A DNA stretch of 64,000 nt. Source: Isoptericola sp044389085. Its GTDB lineage: Bacteria; Actinomycetota; Actinomycetes; Actinomycetales; Cellulomonadaceae. The translations under genes and the position numbers were made by a program. This document shows positions 7,841 to 15,833 of this stretch, piece by piece (positions within the stretch are counted from its first letter, which is position 1; each line of letters opens with the position of its first letter). The notes under the pieces were generated by a model. That model did not search any database. It was not told where the DNA came from and saw only the letters and a list, made by a program, of their open reading frames with translations. The stretch covers positions 62,001-126,000 of the forward strand of contig NZ_JBIRXP010000004.1 of assembly GCF_044389085.1 (NCBI RefSeq), written 5' to 3'.

Positions 7841-7854
7841 GCAAACCTGTTTGC
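7841..7854. promoter_or_regulatory. Palindrome GCAAAC-CT-GTTTGC, candidate operator of exporter locus
   Basis: A six-base inverted repeat around CT lies 27 bases upstream of the membrane-protein ATG (7814), with a second TTTGC/GCAAA pair beside it at 7833-7845. It is AT-richer than its surroundings and well placed for autoregulation by the winged-helix regulator of this locus. Binding is inference. Confidence 0.5.
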
Positions 7855-7897
7855 CAAGCATCGCAGTATCCACCCCCTCGCACAAGGCCCTATTAAT

Positions 7898-7907
7898 GTG
7901 ATATCAC
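7898..7907. promoter_or_regulatory. Palindrome GTGATATCAC before the SPFH-RHH operon
   Basis: GTGATATCAC is a perfect ten-base palindrome, flanked by AAT and TTT that extend near-symmetry to 7895-7910. It lies 47 bases upstream of the SPFH start codon in a locally AT-rich stretch. The second gene of that operon encodes a ribbon-helix-helix protein, a class that binds short inverted or direct repeats of this kind, so autoregulation is likely but inferred. Confidence 0.5.
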
Positions 7908-7954
7908 TTTGCTATCGCATCGCCGGACCACCCGGCCCGAGCACAGGAGCTGCC

Positions 7955-8899
7955 ATGCCCGAGAGCACCACCCCCGTCCAGGACTCCGTGGGCGGGGCGC
8001 CCACCGGACGGCCCGTCGGTCACGACGGCACCCGCGTCGACGTCGAGGAGCGCTCCGCCTGGTCCCTCGGCGCCGGGGGCGCGCTCGTCGCCGTGCTCCT
8101 GATCCTCGTACTGGGCGGCGCCGGCGTCGCCGCTCTGGCCAGCGGCACCGCACTGGTCGTGCTCGGCGTCCTCGCGCTCCTCGTGGCCGTCCTGCTGCTC
8201 ACCGGCATCGGCGTCATCAGCCCGGGCCAGACCCTCGTCGTGCAGCTCTTCGGCCGCTACCTCGGCACGATCCGCCGCACCGGCCTGGTGCTCACCGTGC
8301 CGCTGACCACCCGCCGCCGCGTCTCCGTGCGCGTGCGCAACTTCGAGACCAGCGAGCTCAAGGTCAACGACGCCGACGGCAACCCGATCAACATCGCCGC
8401 GATCGTCGTCTGGCAGGTGGCCGACACGGCCAAGGCGAGCTTCGCGGTCGAGGACTACGACGACTTCGTCTCCGTGCAGGCCGAGTCGGCGCTGCGGCAC
8501 GTCGCGATGTCCCACCCGTACGACGGCGGTGACGGCGTCGAGTCGCTGCGCGGCGCCACGGAGCTGGTGTCCGCGGAGATCGCGACGGAGGTCGCGGCCC
8601 GCGTCGCCGTCGCCGGCGTCGAGGTGGTCGAGGCCCGCATCTCCAACCTGGCCTACGCCCCGGAGATCGCCCAGGCGATGCTGCAGCGCCAGCAGGCGGG
8701 CGCGATCATCGCCGCACGGTCGCGCATCGTCGAGGGTGCCGTGTCGATGGTCGAGGACGCGCTGCACCGCCTCGAGTCGGACGGCGTGGTCACGCTCGAC
8801 GACGAGCGCCGCGCCACGATGGTGTCCAACCTGCTGGTGGTGCTGTGCGGCGAGAGCCGCGCCACCCCGGTCGTCAACGCGGGATCGCTGTACCAGTGA
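7955..8899 (+). CDS. SPFH/Band 7 domain membrane protein
   Basis: The 314-residue product from the ATG at 7955 (CAGGAGC upstream) has a charged tail of about 35 residues, two closely spaced membrane segments (about 37-58 and 62-85), then VISPGQTLVVQLFGRYLGTIRRTGL, the canonical SPFH opening. The domain continues through VNDADGNPINIAAIVVWQV and ends with a helical region (EIAQAMLQRQQAGAIIAAR), as in stomatin/slipin relatives. SPFH proteins form membrane scaffolds or cages. Its last four bases overlap the next gene (GTGA), so the two are coupled. Confidence 0.9.
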   Translation: MPESTTPVQDSVGGAPTGRPVGHDGTRVDVEERSAWSLGAGGALVAVLLILVLGGAGVAALASGTALVVLGVLALLVAVLLLTGIGVISPGQTLVVQLFGRYLGTIRRTGLVLTVPLTTRRRVSVRVRNFETSELKVNDADGNPINIAAIVVWQVADTAKASFAVEDYDDFVSVQAESALRHVAMSHPYDGGDGVESLRGATELVSAEIATEVAARVAVAGVEVVEARISNLAYAPEIAQAMLQRQQAGAIIAARSRIVEGAVSMVEDALHRLESDGVVTLDDERRATMVSNLLVVLCGESRATPVVNAGSLYQ

Positions 8900-9183
8900 C
8901 GCCCGCCGCCCCTGCACCAGGGGACGACGAGCCCGGGGACGACGCGCCGTCGTCCCCGGGCTCGGGGCGTCCTGCCCGCCCTGCCCGGCCCACGCGCAAG
9001 CAGGTGCTGCTGCGCCTCGACCCCGCCATCCACGACGCCGTCGCCCGGTGGGCCGCCGACGACCTGCGCAGCGTCAACGCCCAGATCGACCTGCTGCTGC
9101 GCCGGGCGCTCAAGGACGCCGGCCGGCTGCCCCGCGACGCGCCGCCCGCCCGGCGCCCGGGCCGCCCCGCGCGCGACGACTGA
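8896..9183 (+). CDS. Ribbon-helix-helix (Arc-type) DNA-binding protein
   Basis: From the overlapping GTG at 8896 the product is 95 residues. A disordered Pro/Asp-rich start leads to KQVLLRLDPAIHDAVARWA, a beta strand plus helix A, and DDLRSVNAQIDLLLRRAL, helix B with the conserved N-Q-I contact, the Arc/MetJ-type fold. The C-terminus is Arg/Pro-rich. SPFH plus Arc-like pairs recur in actinobacteria; the likely job is to control the SPFH gene through the palindrome at 7898-7907. No toxin gene is adjacent, so it is not an obvious antitoxin. Confidence 0.85.
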   Translation: MTPAAPAPGDDEPGDDAPSSPGSGRPARPARPTRKQVLLRLDPAIHDAVARWAADDLRSVNAQIDLLLRRALKDAGRLPRDAPPARRPGRPARDD

Positions 9184-9225
9184 CGACCTGACCGCCGTCT
9201 GGGAGCCGCGACCGGGCGGCCGCCC

Positions 9226-9231
9226 TACCCT
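9226..9231 (+). promoter_or_regulatory. -10 box of leaderless CPBP protease gene
   Basis: TACCCT ends six bases before the GTG at 9238, matching the TANNNT-N6-start layout of the csoR promoter. No ribosome site precedes the GTG, which supports a leaderless mRNA. Confidence 0.55.
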
Positions 9232-9237
9232 GGGCCC

Positions 9238-10080
9238 GTGACCGTCGAGCCGTCCCCCACGCTGCTCTCCCCCGTCGCGCCCGCCACCACGCCCGGCGCG
9301 CGACGGCGCACCACCGCCGAGATCTGGATCGTGCTCGGCCTCAGCCTGGGGCAGAGCGGCGTGTACGCGCTGGTCAACATCGTCGCGCGACTCACGGCCG
9401 ACACGCCCCTCGCCGAGCAGTCGGCGACCCTCAACGCCAGCCGGTCCGACCGCTCGCTGCTCGACCTCACCTACCAGCTGCTGGGGGTCGCCTTCGCGCT
9501 CGTCCCGGTCGCGCTGGCGCTGTACCTGCTCAGCGGGCGGGCGGGCACGACGTGGCGGGCCACGCGTCGCCGGATCGGCCTCGACTGGGGCCTCGAGGAC
9601 GCACGGCCCGGCCGCGACGTCGCGTGGGGGTTCGCCCTGGCCGCCGCCATCGGCATCCCTGGGCTGGCGTTCTACCTGCTGGGGCGCGCCCTCGGGATCA
9701 CCGTGTCCGTGCAGGCCAGCGCCCTGAACGAGCACTGGTGGACGGTGCCGGTGCTGGTCGTCGCCGCCCTGCAGAACGGGCTGCTCGAGGAGGTCGTGGC
9801 CGTCGCGTACCTGCACGAGCGCACGCGCGACCTCGGCTGGTCACGGGTGTGGTTCGTGGTGTGGAGCTCGTTGCTGCGCGGCTCGTACCACCTGTACCAG
9901 GGCATCGGGCCGTTCTTCGGCAACGTCGTGATGGGCGTGGTCTTCTCGTGGTTCTACACCAGCCGGTGGGGTCGCCAGCGGGTGGTGCCGCTCGTCGTCG
10001 CGCACACCCTGCTCGACGTCGTCGCGTTCGTCGGCTACGCGCTCCTGCCGCAGGAGTGGAAGGACGCGCTCGGCCTCTGA
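9238..10080 (+). CDS. CPBP family intramembrane protease-like protein
   Basis: The 280-residue product has about seven to eight membrane segments. CPBP (Abi/Rce1-like) motifs are readable in order: the glutamate pair in LLEEVVAVAYLHER, a His after an aromatic (RGSYHLYQG) and AHTLLD near the end. The usual EExxxR arginine is replaced, with an arginine later in the same helix, as in other actinobacterial members. These proteins cleave or bind substrates inside membranes; the substrate here is unknown. The start is a leaderless GTG at 9238. Confidence 0.85.
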   Translation: MTVEPSPTLLSPVAPATTPGARRRTTAEIWIVLGLSLGQSGVYALVNIVARLTADTPLAEQSATLNASRSDRSLLDLTYQLLGVAFALVPVALALYLLSGRAGTTWRATRRRIGLDWGLEDARPGRDVAWGFALAAAIGIPGLAFYLLGRALGITVSVQASALNEHWWTVPVLVVAALQNGLLEEVVAVAYLHERTRDLGWSRVWFVVWSSLLRGSYHLYQGIGPFFGNVVMGVVFSWFYTSRWGRQRVVPLVVAHTLLDVVAFVGYALLPQEWKDALGL

Positions 10081-10098
10081 GCGGGGCCGAGCGCGTCC
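10062..10098. terminator. Bidirectional terminator between CPBP gene and peptide ABC operon
   Basis: Arms 10062-10075 and 10085-10098 pair perfectly over 14 bases with a nine-base loop. The left arm lies within the last codons of the CPBP gene and the right arm ends eight bases from the stop of the convergent ATPase gene. Confidence 0.75.
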
Positions 10099-10105
10099 CT
10101 GCGGG

Positions 10106-11830
10106 TCAGCCCGCCGACGCCCGAAGGGCGTGCAGGCCCTCCCGGTGCGCGGCCTGCGCCTCCGGGTCGGGCAGCGGCAGCGAGGCCAGCAGCTGCTTGG
10201 TGTAGTCCTCGCGCGGGCCGCCCAGCACCTGCTCGCCCGTGCCCTCCTCCACCAGCTGCCCGCGGTAGAGCACCGCGATGCGGTCGGCGAGGAGGTCCAC
10301 GACCGCGAGGTCGTGCGACACGAAGAGGCAGGCGAAGCCCAGCTCCTTCTGCAGCTCGGCGAAGAGCTCCAGCACGCGCGCCTGCACCGACACGTCGAGG
10401 GCCGACGTCGGCTCGTCCGCGATCAGCAGCTCCGGGTCGAGAGCCAGCCCGCGCGCCAGGGACGCGCGCTGCCGCTGCCCGCCGGACAGCTCGTGCGGGA
10501 ACCGGTCGCCGTAGCTGCGGGGCAGCTGGACCGCCTCGAGCAGCTCGTCGACGCGGCCGCGCGCGGCCTCCGCCGTGCGGGCCCGCCCGTGCACCACCAG
10601 CGGCTCGGCGACGCACTCGGCGATCGTGAGCAGCGGGTTGAACGACGTGGCCGGGTCCTGGAACACGAACCCCAGCCGTGGGCGCATCGCCTTGAGGTCG
10701 CGACCCCTGGCGCCGCGCATCTCGGTGCCGAGCACGCGCAGCGACCCGCCGCTGACGGGCGTGAGGCCGGCGATGGCGCGGGCGATCGTCGTCTTGCCCG
10801 ACCCCGACTCCCCCACCAGGCCCAGCACCTCGCCCGGCCGGATCGCGAGGTCCACGCCGTCGACCGCCGTGAACGCCGGCTGCCGAAAGCGGCCCGGGTA
10901 GGTGATCGTGAGGCCGTCGGCCCGCACCACCGGTTCCGCCTCCACCCAGCCCTCGGGCCGGGCCGCCCTGCGCTCGACGGCGCGGACGGTGCCCTCCCCG
11001 ACGCGCGGGACGGCCTTGAGCAGCGCCCTCGTGTAGTCGGCCTGCGGGTCCGCGAACAGGTCGCGCACCGGCGCCTGCTCCACGACCTTGCCCTGGTACA
11101 TCACGGCGACGCGGTCGGCCAGGTCGGCCACCACGCCCATGTTGTGCGTGATGAGCACGATGGCGGTGCCCGTCTCGTCGCGCAGCCGCCGGAGCAGGTC
11201 GAGGATCTCCGCCTGGACGGTGACGTCCAGGGCGGTCGTCGGCTCGTCCGCGACGATGAGGCTGGGCCCCAGCACCAGCGCCATCGCGATGACGATGCGC
11301 TGCTTCTGCCCGCCCGAGAACTGGTGCGGGTAGTGGTCCACGCGATGCTCCGGGTCGGGGATGCCGACCGTGCCGAGCACCTCGATCGCGCGGCGCCGCG
11401 CCTCCTTCTTCGACACCTCGCCGTGCGCCCGGATGCCCTCCGCGATCTGCCACCCCACCGTGTACACGGGGTTGAGCACGCTGGACGGCTCCTGGAACAC
11501 CATCGCCACGTCGCGGCCGCGCACCTGCCGCAGCTTCGCCGCGGAGACGTTCACGACGTCCGTCGTCGCGCCGTCGCGCCCCGTGAGGACGACGGCGCCG
11601 CTGGTGGTGGCCGTCTCGGGCAGCAGGCCCAGGATGGTCTTGGCGGTGACGGTCTTGCCCGAGCCGGACTCGCCGACGACGGCGAGCACCTCCCCCGGCC
11701 GGACCTCGAGGCTCACGCCGTCGACCGCCCGCACGGGGCCGGCGTCGGTGGCGAACGAGACCGCGAGGTCGGTGATCCTCGCGACGGCGCCGTGCGTCGC
11801 GACGGTGCCGTTCGTTGCGGCGGCGCTCAT
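10106..11830 (-). CDS. Fused dipeptide/oligopeptide ABC importer ATPase (DppD-DppF type)
   Basis: The 574-residue product carries two full nucleotide-binding domains. The first has Walker A GESGSGKT at residues 53-60 and FSGGQKQR; the second repeats GESGSGKTT near residue 340 with LSGGQRQR. Each ends with the C-terminal extension of oligopeptide importers (for instance DPQADYTRALL and GPREDYTKQLL). In many bacteria these are two proteins, DppD/OppD and DppF/OppF; actinobacteria often fuse them. The gene is last in the operon after two permeases and a binding protein and overlaps the preceding permease by ATGA. Confidence 0.93.
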   Translation of the reverse strand: MSAAATNGTVATHGAVARITDLAVSFATDAGPVRAVDGVSLEVRPGEVLAVVGESGSGKTVTAKTILGLLPETATTSGAVVLTGRDGATTDVVNVSAAKLRQVRGRDVAMVFQEPSSVLNPVYTVGWQIAEGIRAHGEVSKKEARRRAIEVLGTVGIPDPEHRVDHYPHQFSGGQKQRIVIAMALVLGPSLIVADEPTTALDVTVQAEILDLLRRLRDETGTAIVLITHNMGVVADLADRVAVMYQGKVVEQAPVRDLFADPQADYTRALLKAVPRVGEGTVRAVERRAARPEGWVEAEPVVRADGLTITYPGRFRQPAFTAVDGVDLAIRPGEVLGLVGESGSGKTTIARAIAGLTPVSGGSLRVLGTEMRGARGRDLKAMRPRLGFVFQDPATSFNPLLTIAECVAEPLVVHGRARTAEAARGRVDELLEAVQLPRSYGDRFPHELSGGQRQRASLARGLALDPELLIADEPTSALDVSVQARVLELFAELQKELGFACLFVSHDLAVVDLLADRIAVLYRGQLVEEGTGEQVLGGPREDYTKQLLASLPLPDPEAQAAHREGLHALRASAG

Positions 11831-12912
11831 GCGTCGCCTCCCTTCGGGTTCTCGCCCTGCTCAGCGGAGGCGGGGTTCGTCGGGTCCGAGGCGTCCGCCT
11901 CGACCGACGTCGCCGCGACCGCGCCCGCCACCTGTCCCGACCGTGCGCGCGAGCGCAGGCGCGGGTCCGCCAGGTCGTTCAGCGACTCGCCCATGAGCGT
12001 CATGCCCATGGCGGCGAGCACGATGGCGAGGCCCGGGAACAGCGCCGTCCACCAGATGCCGGAGGTGACGTCGGCGAGGGAGCGCTGCAGGTCGTAGCCC
12101 CACTCCGCGGCCGCCGTCGGCTCGATGCCGAAGCCCAGGAAGCCGAGCCCCGCCAGCGTGAGGATCGCCTCCGACGCGTTGAGCGTGACGATGAGCGGCA
12201 GCGTGCGGGTGGAGTTGCGCAGCACGTGGCGCGTCATGATGCGCCAGTGCCCCGTGCCGAGCACGCGCGCCGAGTCGACGAACGCCTCCGCCTTGATGCG
12301 CACCACCTCGGCGCGCACCACCCGGAAGTACTGCGGCACGAACACCACCGTGATCGACAGCGCGGCGGCGAGGATGCCGCCCCACATGCTCGACTGCCCG
12401 CCCGAGATGACGATCGCGAGCAGGATCGCGAGGAGCAGGGACGGGAACGCGTAGATCGCGTCCGCGATCACCACGAGCACCCGGTCGAGCCAGCCGCCGA
12501 AGTACCCGGAGACCAGGCCGAGCAGCACCCCGACGACGATCGACGAGGCCACCGCCACCAGCACCACCAGCAGCGCCGTGCGGGCGCCCCACACGACGCG
12601 GGACAGCACGTCGTAGCCGCCCACCGTGGTGCCGAACCAGTGCTCCGCGGACGGCGGCTGCTGGGCGCCGAACGCGCCGTCGAGGTCGCGCAGCTGCGAC
12701 CAGCCGTACGGCGCGAGCAGCGGCGCGAGCACCGCGACCAGCACGAACAGGGCCGTGAGGACGAGGCCCGCGATGAGCATGCCCCGCTGGAGCCCGACGC
12801 TCTGGCGCACCTGGTGCACCACGGGCAGCTTCCTGAACCAGGCCCCGCGTCCGTCGACGTGCTCGGGGGCCGCGCCGGCCGTGCCGACGCTCGTGATCTC
12901 TCCGCTGGTCAT
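11827..12912 (-). CDS. Peptide ABC importer permease (DppC type)
   Basis: From the ATG at 12912 the product is 361 residues. It has a 40-residue cytoplasmic start, a first membrane helix (GMLIAGLVLTALFVLVAVLA), a periplasmic loop with HWFGTTVGGYDVLSRVVWGAR, the DppC/OppC signature, and five C-terminal helices with the EAA loop (ILTLAGLGFLGFG). The C-terminus is extended by a charged tail of about 50 residues. The start overlaps the preceding permease stop by TGATG. Confidence 0.92.
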   Translation of the reverse strand: MTSGEITSVGTAGAAPEHVDGRGAWFRKLPVVHQVRQSVGLQRGMLIAGLVLTALFVLVAVLAPLLAPYGWSQLRDLDGAFGAQQPPSAEHWFGTTVGGYDVLSRVVWGARTALLVVLVAVASSIVVGVLLGLVSGYFGGWLDRVLVVIADAIYAFPSLLLAILLAIVISGGQSSMWGGILAAALSITVVFVPQYFRVVRAEVVRIKAEAFVDSARVLGTGHWRIMTRHVLRNSTRTLPLIVTLNASEAILTLAGLGFLGFGIEPTAAAEWGYDLQRSLADVTSGIWWTALFPGLAIVLAAMGMTLMGESLNDLADPRLRSRARSGQVAGAVAATSVEADASDPTNPASAEQGENPKGGDA

Positions 12913-13955
12913 CAGTACCTCACCCTCGGGTCGATCAGGGCGGCGAGGACGTCCACGAGGAAGTTCGTCACCGCCACGACCACGGCCATCAGCACGACGA
13001 TCCCCTGGACGGCGACGAAGTCGCGCGCCTGCAGGTACTCCGACAGCTGGAAGCCGAGGCCGCGCCACTCGAACGTGGTCTCGGTGAGCACGGCGCCCAC
13101 CAGCAGCATCGCGACCTGCATGCCGGCCACGGTGATGATCGGGATGAGGGCCGGACGCCACGCGTGCTTGCGCACGAGCCGGCTCTCCTTGACGCCGCGC
13201 GAGCGGGCGGCGTCGACGTACCCGGTGCCCAGCGTGCCGATCATGTTGGTGCGCACGAGCCGCAGGAACACGCCGGCCGTGAGCAGGCCGAGGGCGACGG
13301 CGGGCAGCACGGCGTGGGAGAGCACGTCGAGCACGACCTCGGGGTCACCGGTCTTGAACGCGTCGACCAGCATGAAGCCGGAGTCCGCCCCGGCGAGCTG
13401 CATCGCGATCTCCCCGTCCGTGGACACCCGGCCGGCCACCGGGAACCAGCCCAGCCAGACGGAGAACACGAGCTTGAGGATGAGGCCGGCGAAGAACACC
13501 GGCGTCGCGTACGCGAGGATCGCGAGGATGCGCAGCACCGCGTCGGGCAGGCGGTCGCGGAAGTAGCCGCTGACCATGCCGAACGGCACGCCCAGCACCA
13601 GCGCCACGAGGATCGCGTAGAAGGCGAGCTCCAGGGTCGCGGTGCCGTACGTGGTGAGGACCTCGGTCACGGGCCGGTTGTCGCTGATCGTGGTGCCGAA
13701 GTCGCCGGAGAAGATGCCGGTGAGGTACTCCCAGTACTGGACCACGATGGGGCGGTCGTAACCGGCCGCGTGGATCAGCTCGGCGAGCTGGTCGGGCGGC
13801 AGCTTGCCGCCGAGTGCGGCGGTGATGGGGTCACCGGTCGCGCGCATGAGCACGAAGACGGTGGTGACCAGGATGAACACGGTGGGGATGATGAGCAGGA
13901 AGCGCACCAGGATGTAGCGTCCCAGTGCGCTTCCTGCCGTACTACGTGAGGCCAC
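12912..13955 (-). CDS. Peptide ABC importer permease (DppB type)
   Basis: From the GTG at 13955 the product is 347 residues beginning MASRSTAGSALGRYILVRFLLIIPTVFILV, the standard DppB first helix, followed by a long loop with DQLAELIHAAGYDRPIVVQYWEYL and five helices ending in PRVRY. The VDAARSRGVKESRLVRKHAWRPALIP segment is the EAA coupling loop. An in-frame extension further upstream would run into the lipoprotein region and lacks family similarity. It is 22 bases after the binding-protein gene. Confidence 0.92.
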   Translation of the reverse strand: MASRSTAGSALGRYILVRFLLIIPTVFILVTTVFVLMRATGDPITAALGGKLPPDQLAELIHAAGYDRPIVVQYWEYLTGIFSGDFGTTISDNRPVTEVLTTYGTATLELAFYAILVALVLGVPFGMVSGYFRDRLPDAVLRILAILAYATPVFFAGLILKLVFSVWLGWFPVAGRVSTDGEIAMQLAGADSGFMLVDAFKTGDPEVVLDVLSHAVLPAVALGLLTAGVFLRLVRTNMIGTLGTGYVDAARSRGVKESRLVRKHAWRPALIPIITVAGMQVAMLLVGAVLTETTFEWRGLGFQLSEYLQARDFVAVQGIVVLMAVVVAVTNFLVDVLAALIDPRVRY

Positions 13956-13977
13956 GGGAAGAGCTCGGTTCCGTCTC

Positions 13978-15633
13978 TCAGCCCTTGGCCAGCGCGGCGT
14001 AGCGGAACTTGAACGACGCGTCGAGCGTGTCCTCCGTGCCCGTGACGTCGGCGCCCGTGACCGCGACCTGCGCACCCTGCAGGTACGGGACGGTCGACAG
14101 GTCCTTGGCCTCGGCCTCCTGGATCTGGCCCAGCAGCTCGGTGCGCTTCGCCTCGTCGGCCGTGACGGCCTGCTCGAGGATCATGTCCTCCACGTCCTGG
14201 TTCACGTAGTGGTTGCCCAGGAAGTTCTCCTTGAGGAAGAACGGCGTGAGGTAGTTGTCCGCGTCCGAGTAGTCCGGGAACCAGCCGAGCTGGTACGCCG
14301 GGTAGACGTCGGCCGTGCGGTCCTTGGAGTACTGCACCCACTCGGTGGTCTGCAGGTTGACCGTGAACAGGCCGCTCTCCTCGAGCTGGTCCTTGATGAG
14401 CGCGTACTCGTCGCCCGACGACGGGCCGTAGTGGTCGTTCGAGTACTGCAGGTTGAGCTCGACCGGCGTGGTGACGCCGGCGTCCTCGAGGGTCTTCTTC
14501 GCCTTGTCGGCGTCGGGCCCGCCCTGGCCGTCGCCGTACAGCTCCTTGAGCGGCTCCGTGGCGCCGGTCAGGCCGTCGGGCACGAAGGAGTACAGCGGCG
14601 TGTAGGTGCCCTTGTAGACCTGGTCGGCCAGCGCCTGCCGGTCGATGAGGTCGGCCACCGCCTGGCGCACCGCGGTCGCCTTCTTCGGGTCGGCGTCCGC
14701 CTGCTTCTCGCCGTAGGGCTGCGTGTTGAAGTTGAACGTGATGTAGCGGATCTCGCCGCCGGGGCCGTCCACGACCTTGACCGCGTCGTCGCCGCGCAGG
14801 TCCTCGATGTCGGTGGGCGACAGCGAGCGGAACGCGACGTCCACCGAGCCGTCCTGCACCTCGAGCTTGAGGTTGGAGGCGTCCGTGAAGTACTTGGCGG
14901 CGACCTTCGGCGTCTTGGCCGCGCCCAGGACGCCCTGGTAGCCCTCGTACGCCTCGTAGCTGATGAGCTCGTTGGCCTTGTAGCTCGTGATCGAGTACTG
15001 GCCGGCGAACGCCTTGCCGTCGACGATCTCCTGGTCCGGCGTGACGGCGTCGGCCGAGAAGACGTCCTCGTCGACGATCGGGCCCACGGGCGACGACAGG
15101 ATCTGCGGGAAGATCTGGTCGTTCTCGCTCTTCAGCGTGAAGACGACGGTCGTGTCGTCCGGCGTCTCGACCGAGGCGAGGTTGTACAGCAGCGACGACG
15201 GGCCGTTCTCGTCCGCGATCGCGAGCTGGCGGTCGAAGGTGAACTTCACGTCGGAGGACGTGAGGTCGTTGCCGTTGGCCCACTTGAGGCCCGGCTTGAG
15301 CTTCACCGTGTACTCCGTGGGCGACGTGAACTCCGCCGACTCGGCGATGTCCGGCTCCACGTCCGGGCTGCCGTACGGGGTGTTCAGCAGGAACGGGTAG
15401 ATCTGGTTCATCACCGCGAACGACCCGTTGTCGTACGACCCGGCCGGGTCGAGCGACGTGATCTTGTCCGTGGTCCCGATGACCATCGACTCGGCGCTGC
15501 CTCCGCCGTCGCCGTCCCCGCTGCCGCTGCCGCCGGAGCCGCCGCCGCACGCGGTCAGCACCAGCGCCAGCGCTGCCGTCCCTGCGGCGCCTGCGAGCAG
15601 CCGTCGCGAGCCTCTGATGGCACTCATGGTCAT
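13978..15633 (-). CDS. Peptide ABC importer substrate-binding lipoprotein (SBP_bac_5)
   Basis: The 551-residue product has a lipoprotein signal: a basic start, a hydrophobic run and lipobox LVLTAC, with a Gly/Ser-rich linker after the cysteine. The mature part is an SBP family 5 protein (FAVMNQIYPFLLNTPYGSPDVEPDIAES, then LKPGLKWANGNDLTSSDVKFTFDR), as in DppA/OppA. It captures peptides outside the membrane for the DppBC permease. Two in-frame ATGs, 15633 and 15627, share one GAAGGGGA ribosome site; the second has the better spacing. It is first in the operon. Confidence 0.93.
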   Translation of the reverse strand: MTMSAIRGSRRLLAGAAGTAALALVLTACGGGSGGSGSGDGDGGGSAESMVIGTTDKITSLDPAGSYDNGSFAVMNQIYPFLLNTPYGSPDVEPDIAESAEFTSPTEYTVKLKPGLKWANGNDLTSSDVKFTFDRQLAIADENGPSSLLYNLASVETPDDTTVVFTLKSENDQIFPQILSSPVGPIVDEDVFSADAVTPDQEIVDGKAFAGQYSITSYKANELISYEAYEGYQGVLGAAKTPKVAAKYFTDASNLKLEVQDGSVDVAFRSLSPTDIEDLRGDDAVKVVDGPGGEIRYITFNFNTQPYGEKQADADPKKATAVRQAVADLIDRQALADQVYKGTYTPLYSFVPDGLTGATEPLKELYGDGQGGPDADKAKKTLEDAGVTTPVELNLQYSNDHYGPSSGDEYALIKDQLEESGLFTVNLQTTEWVQYSKDRTADVYPAYQLGWFPDYSDADNYLTPFFLKENFLGNHYVNQDVEDMILEQAVTADEAKRTELLGQIQEAEAKDLSTVPYLQGAQVAVTGADVTGTEDTLDASFKFRYAALAKG

Positions 15634-15820
15634 GGTCCCCTTCGTCCAGGCCGGCCGCGGCGGGTGGCCGCGGACTCGTCACGATGCGGACGTTCTAGCA
15701 CGCCGTCGTGTCGCCCTCGTCACGGGTGTGGGTCACAGCCGGACGCGGTTACGCATCGTGGTCCGGGAACCTACCACCGCTCTCCACCTCGTGTCACAGG
15801 CCGTGAGGCCCGGTTCCACC

Positions 15821-15826
15821 TAGACT
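15821..15826 (+). promoter_or_regulatory. -10 box of leaderless flippase-kinase gene
   Basis: TAGACT is followed by seven bases and the ATG at 15834, with no ribosome site between, again the leaderless layout. Confidence 0.55.
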
Positions 15827-15833
15827 TTCCGGC

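Noticed and set aside
8896..9183. Toxin-antitoxin pair
   Set aside because: The ribbon-helix-helix gene is preceded by an SPFH membrane protein and followed by a CPBP protease gene with its own promoter; no toxin-like partner is present.
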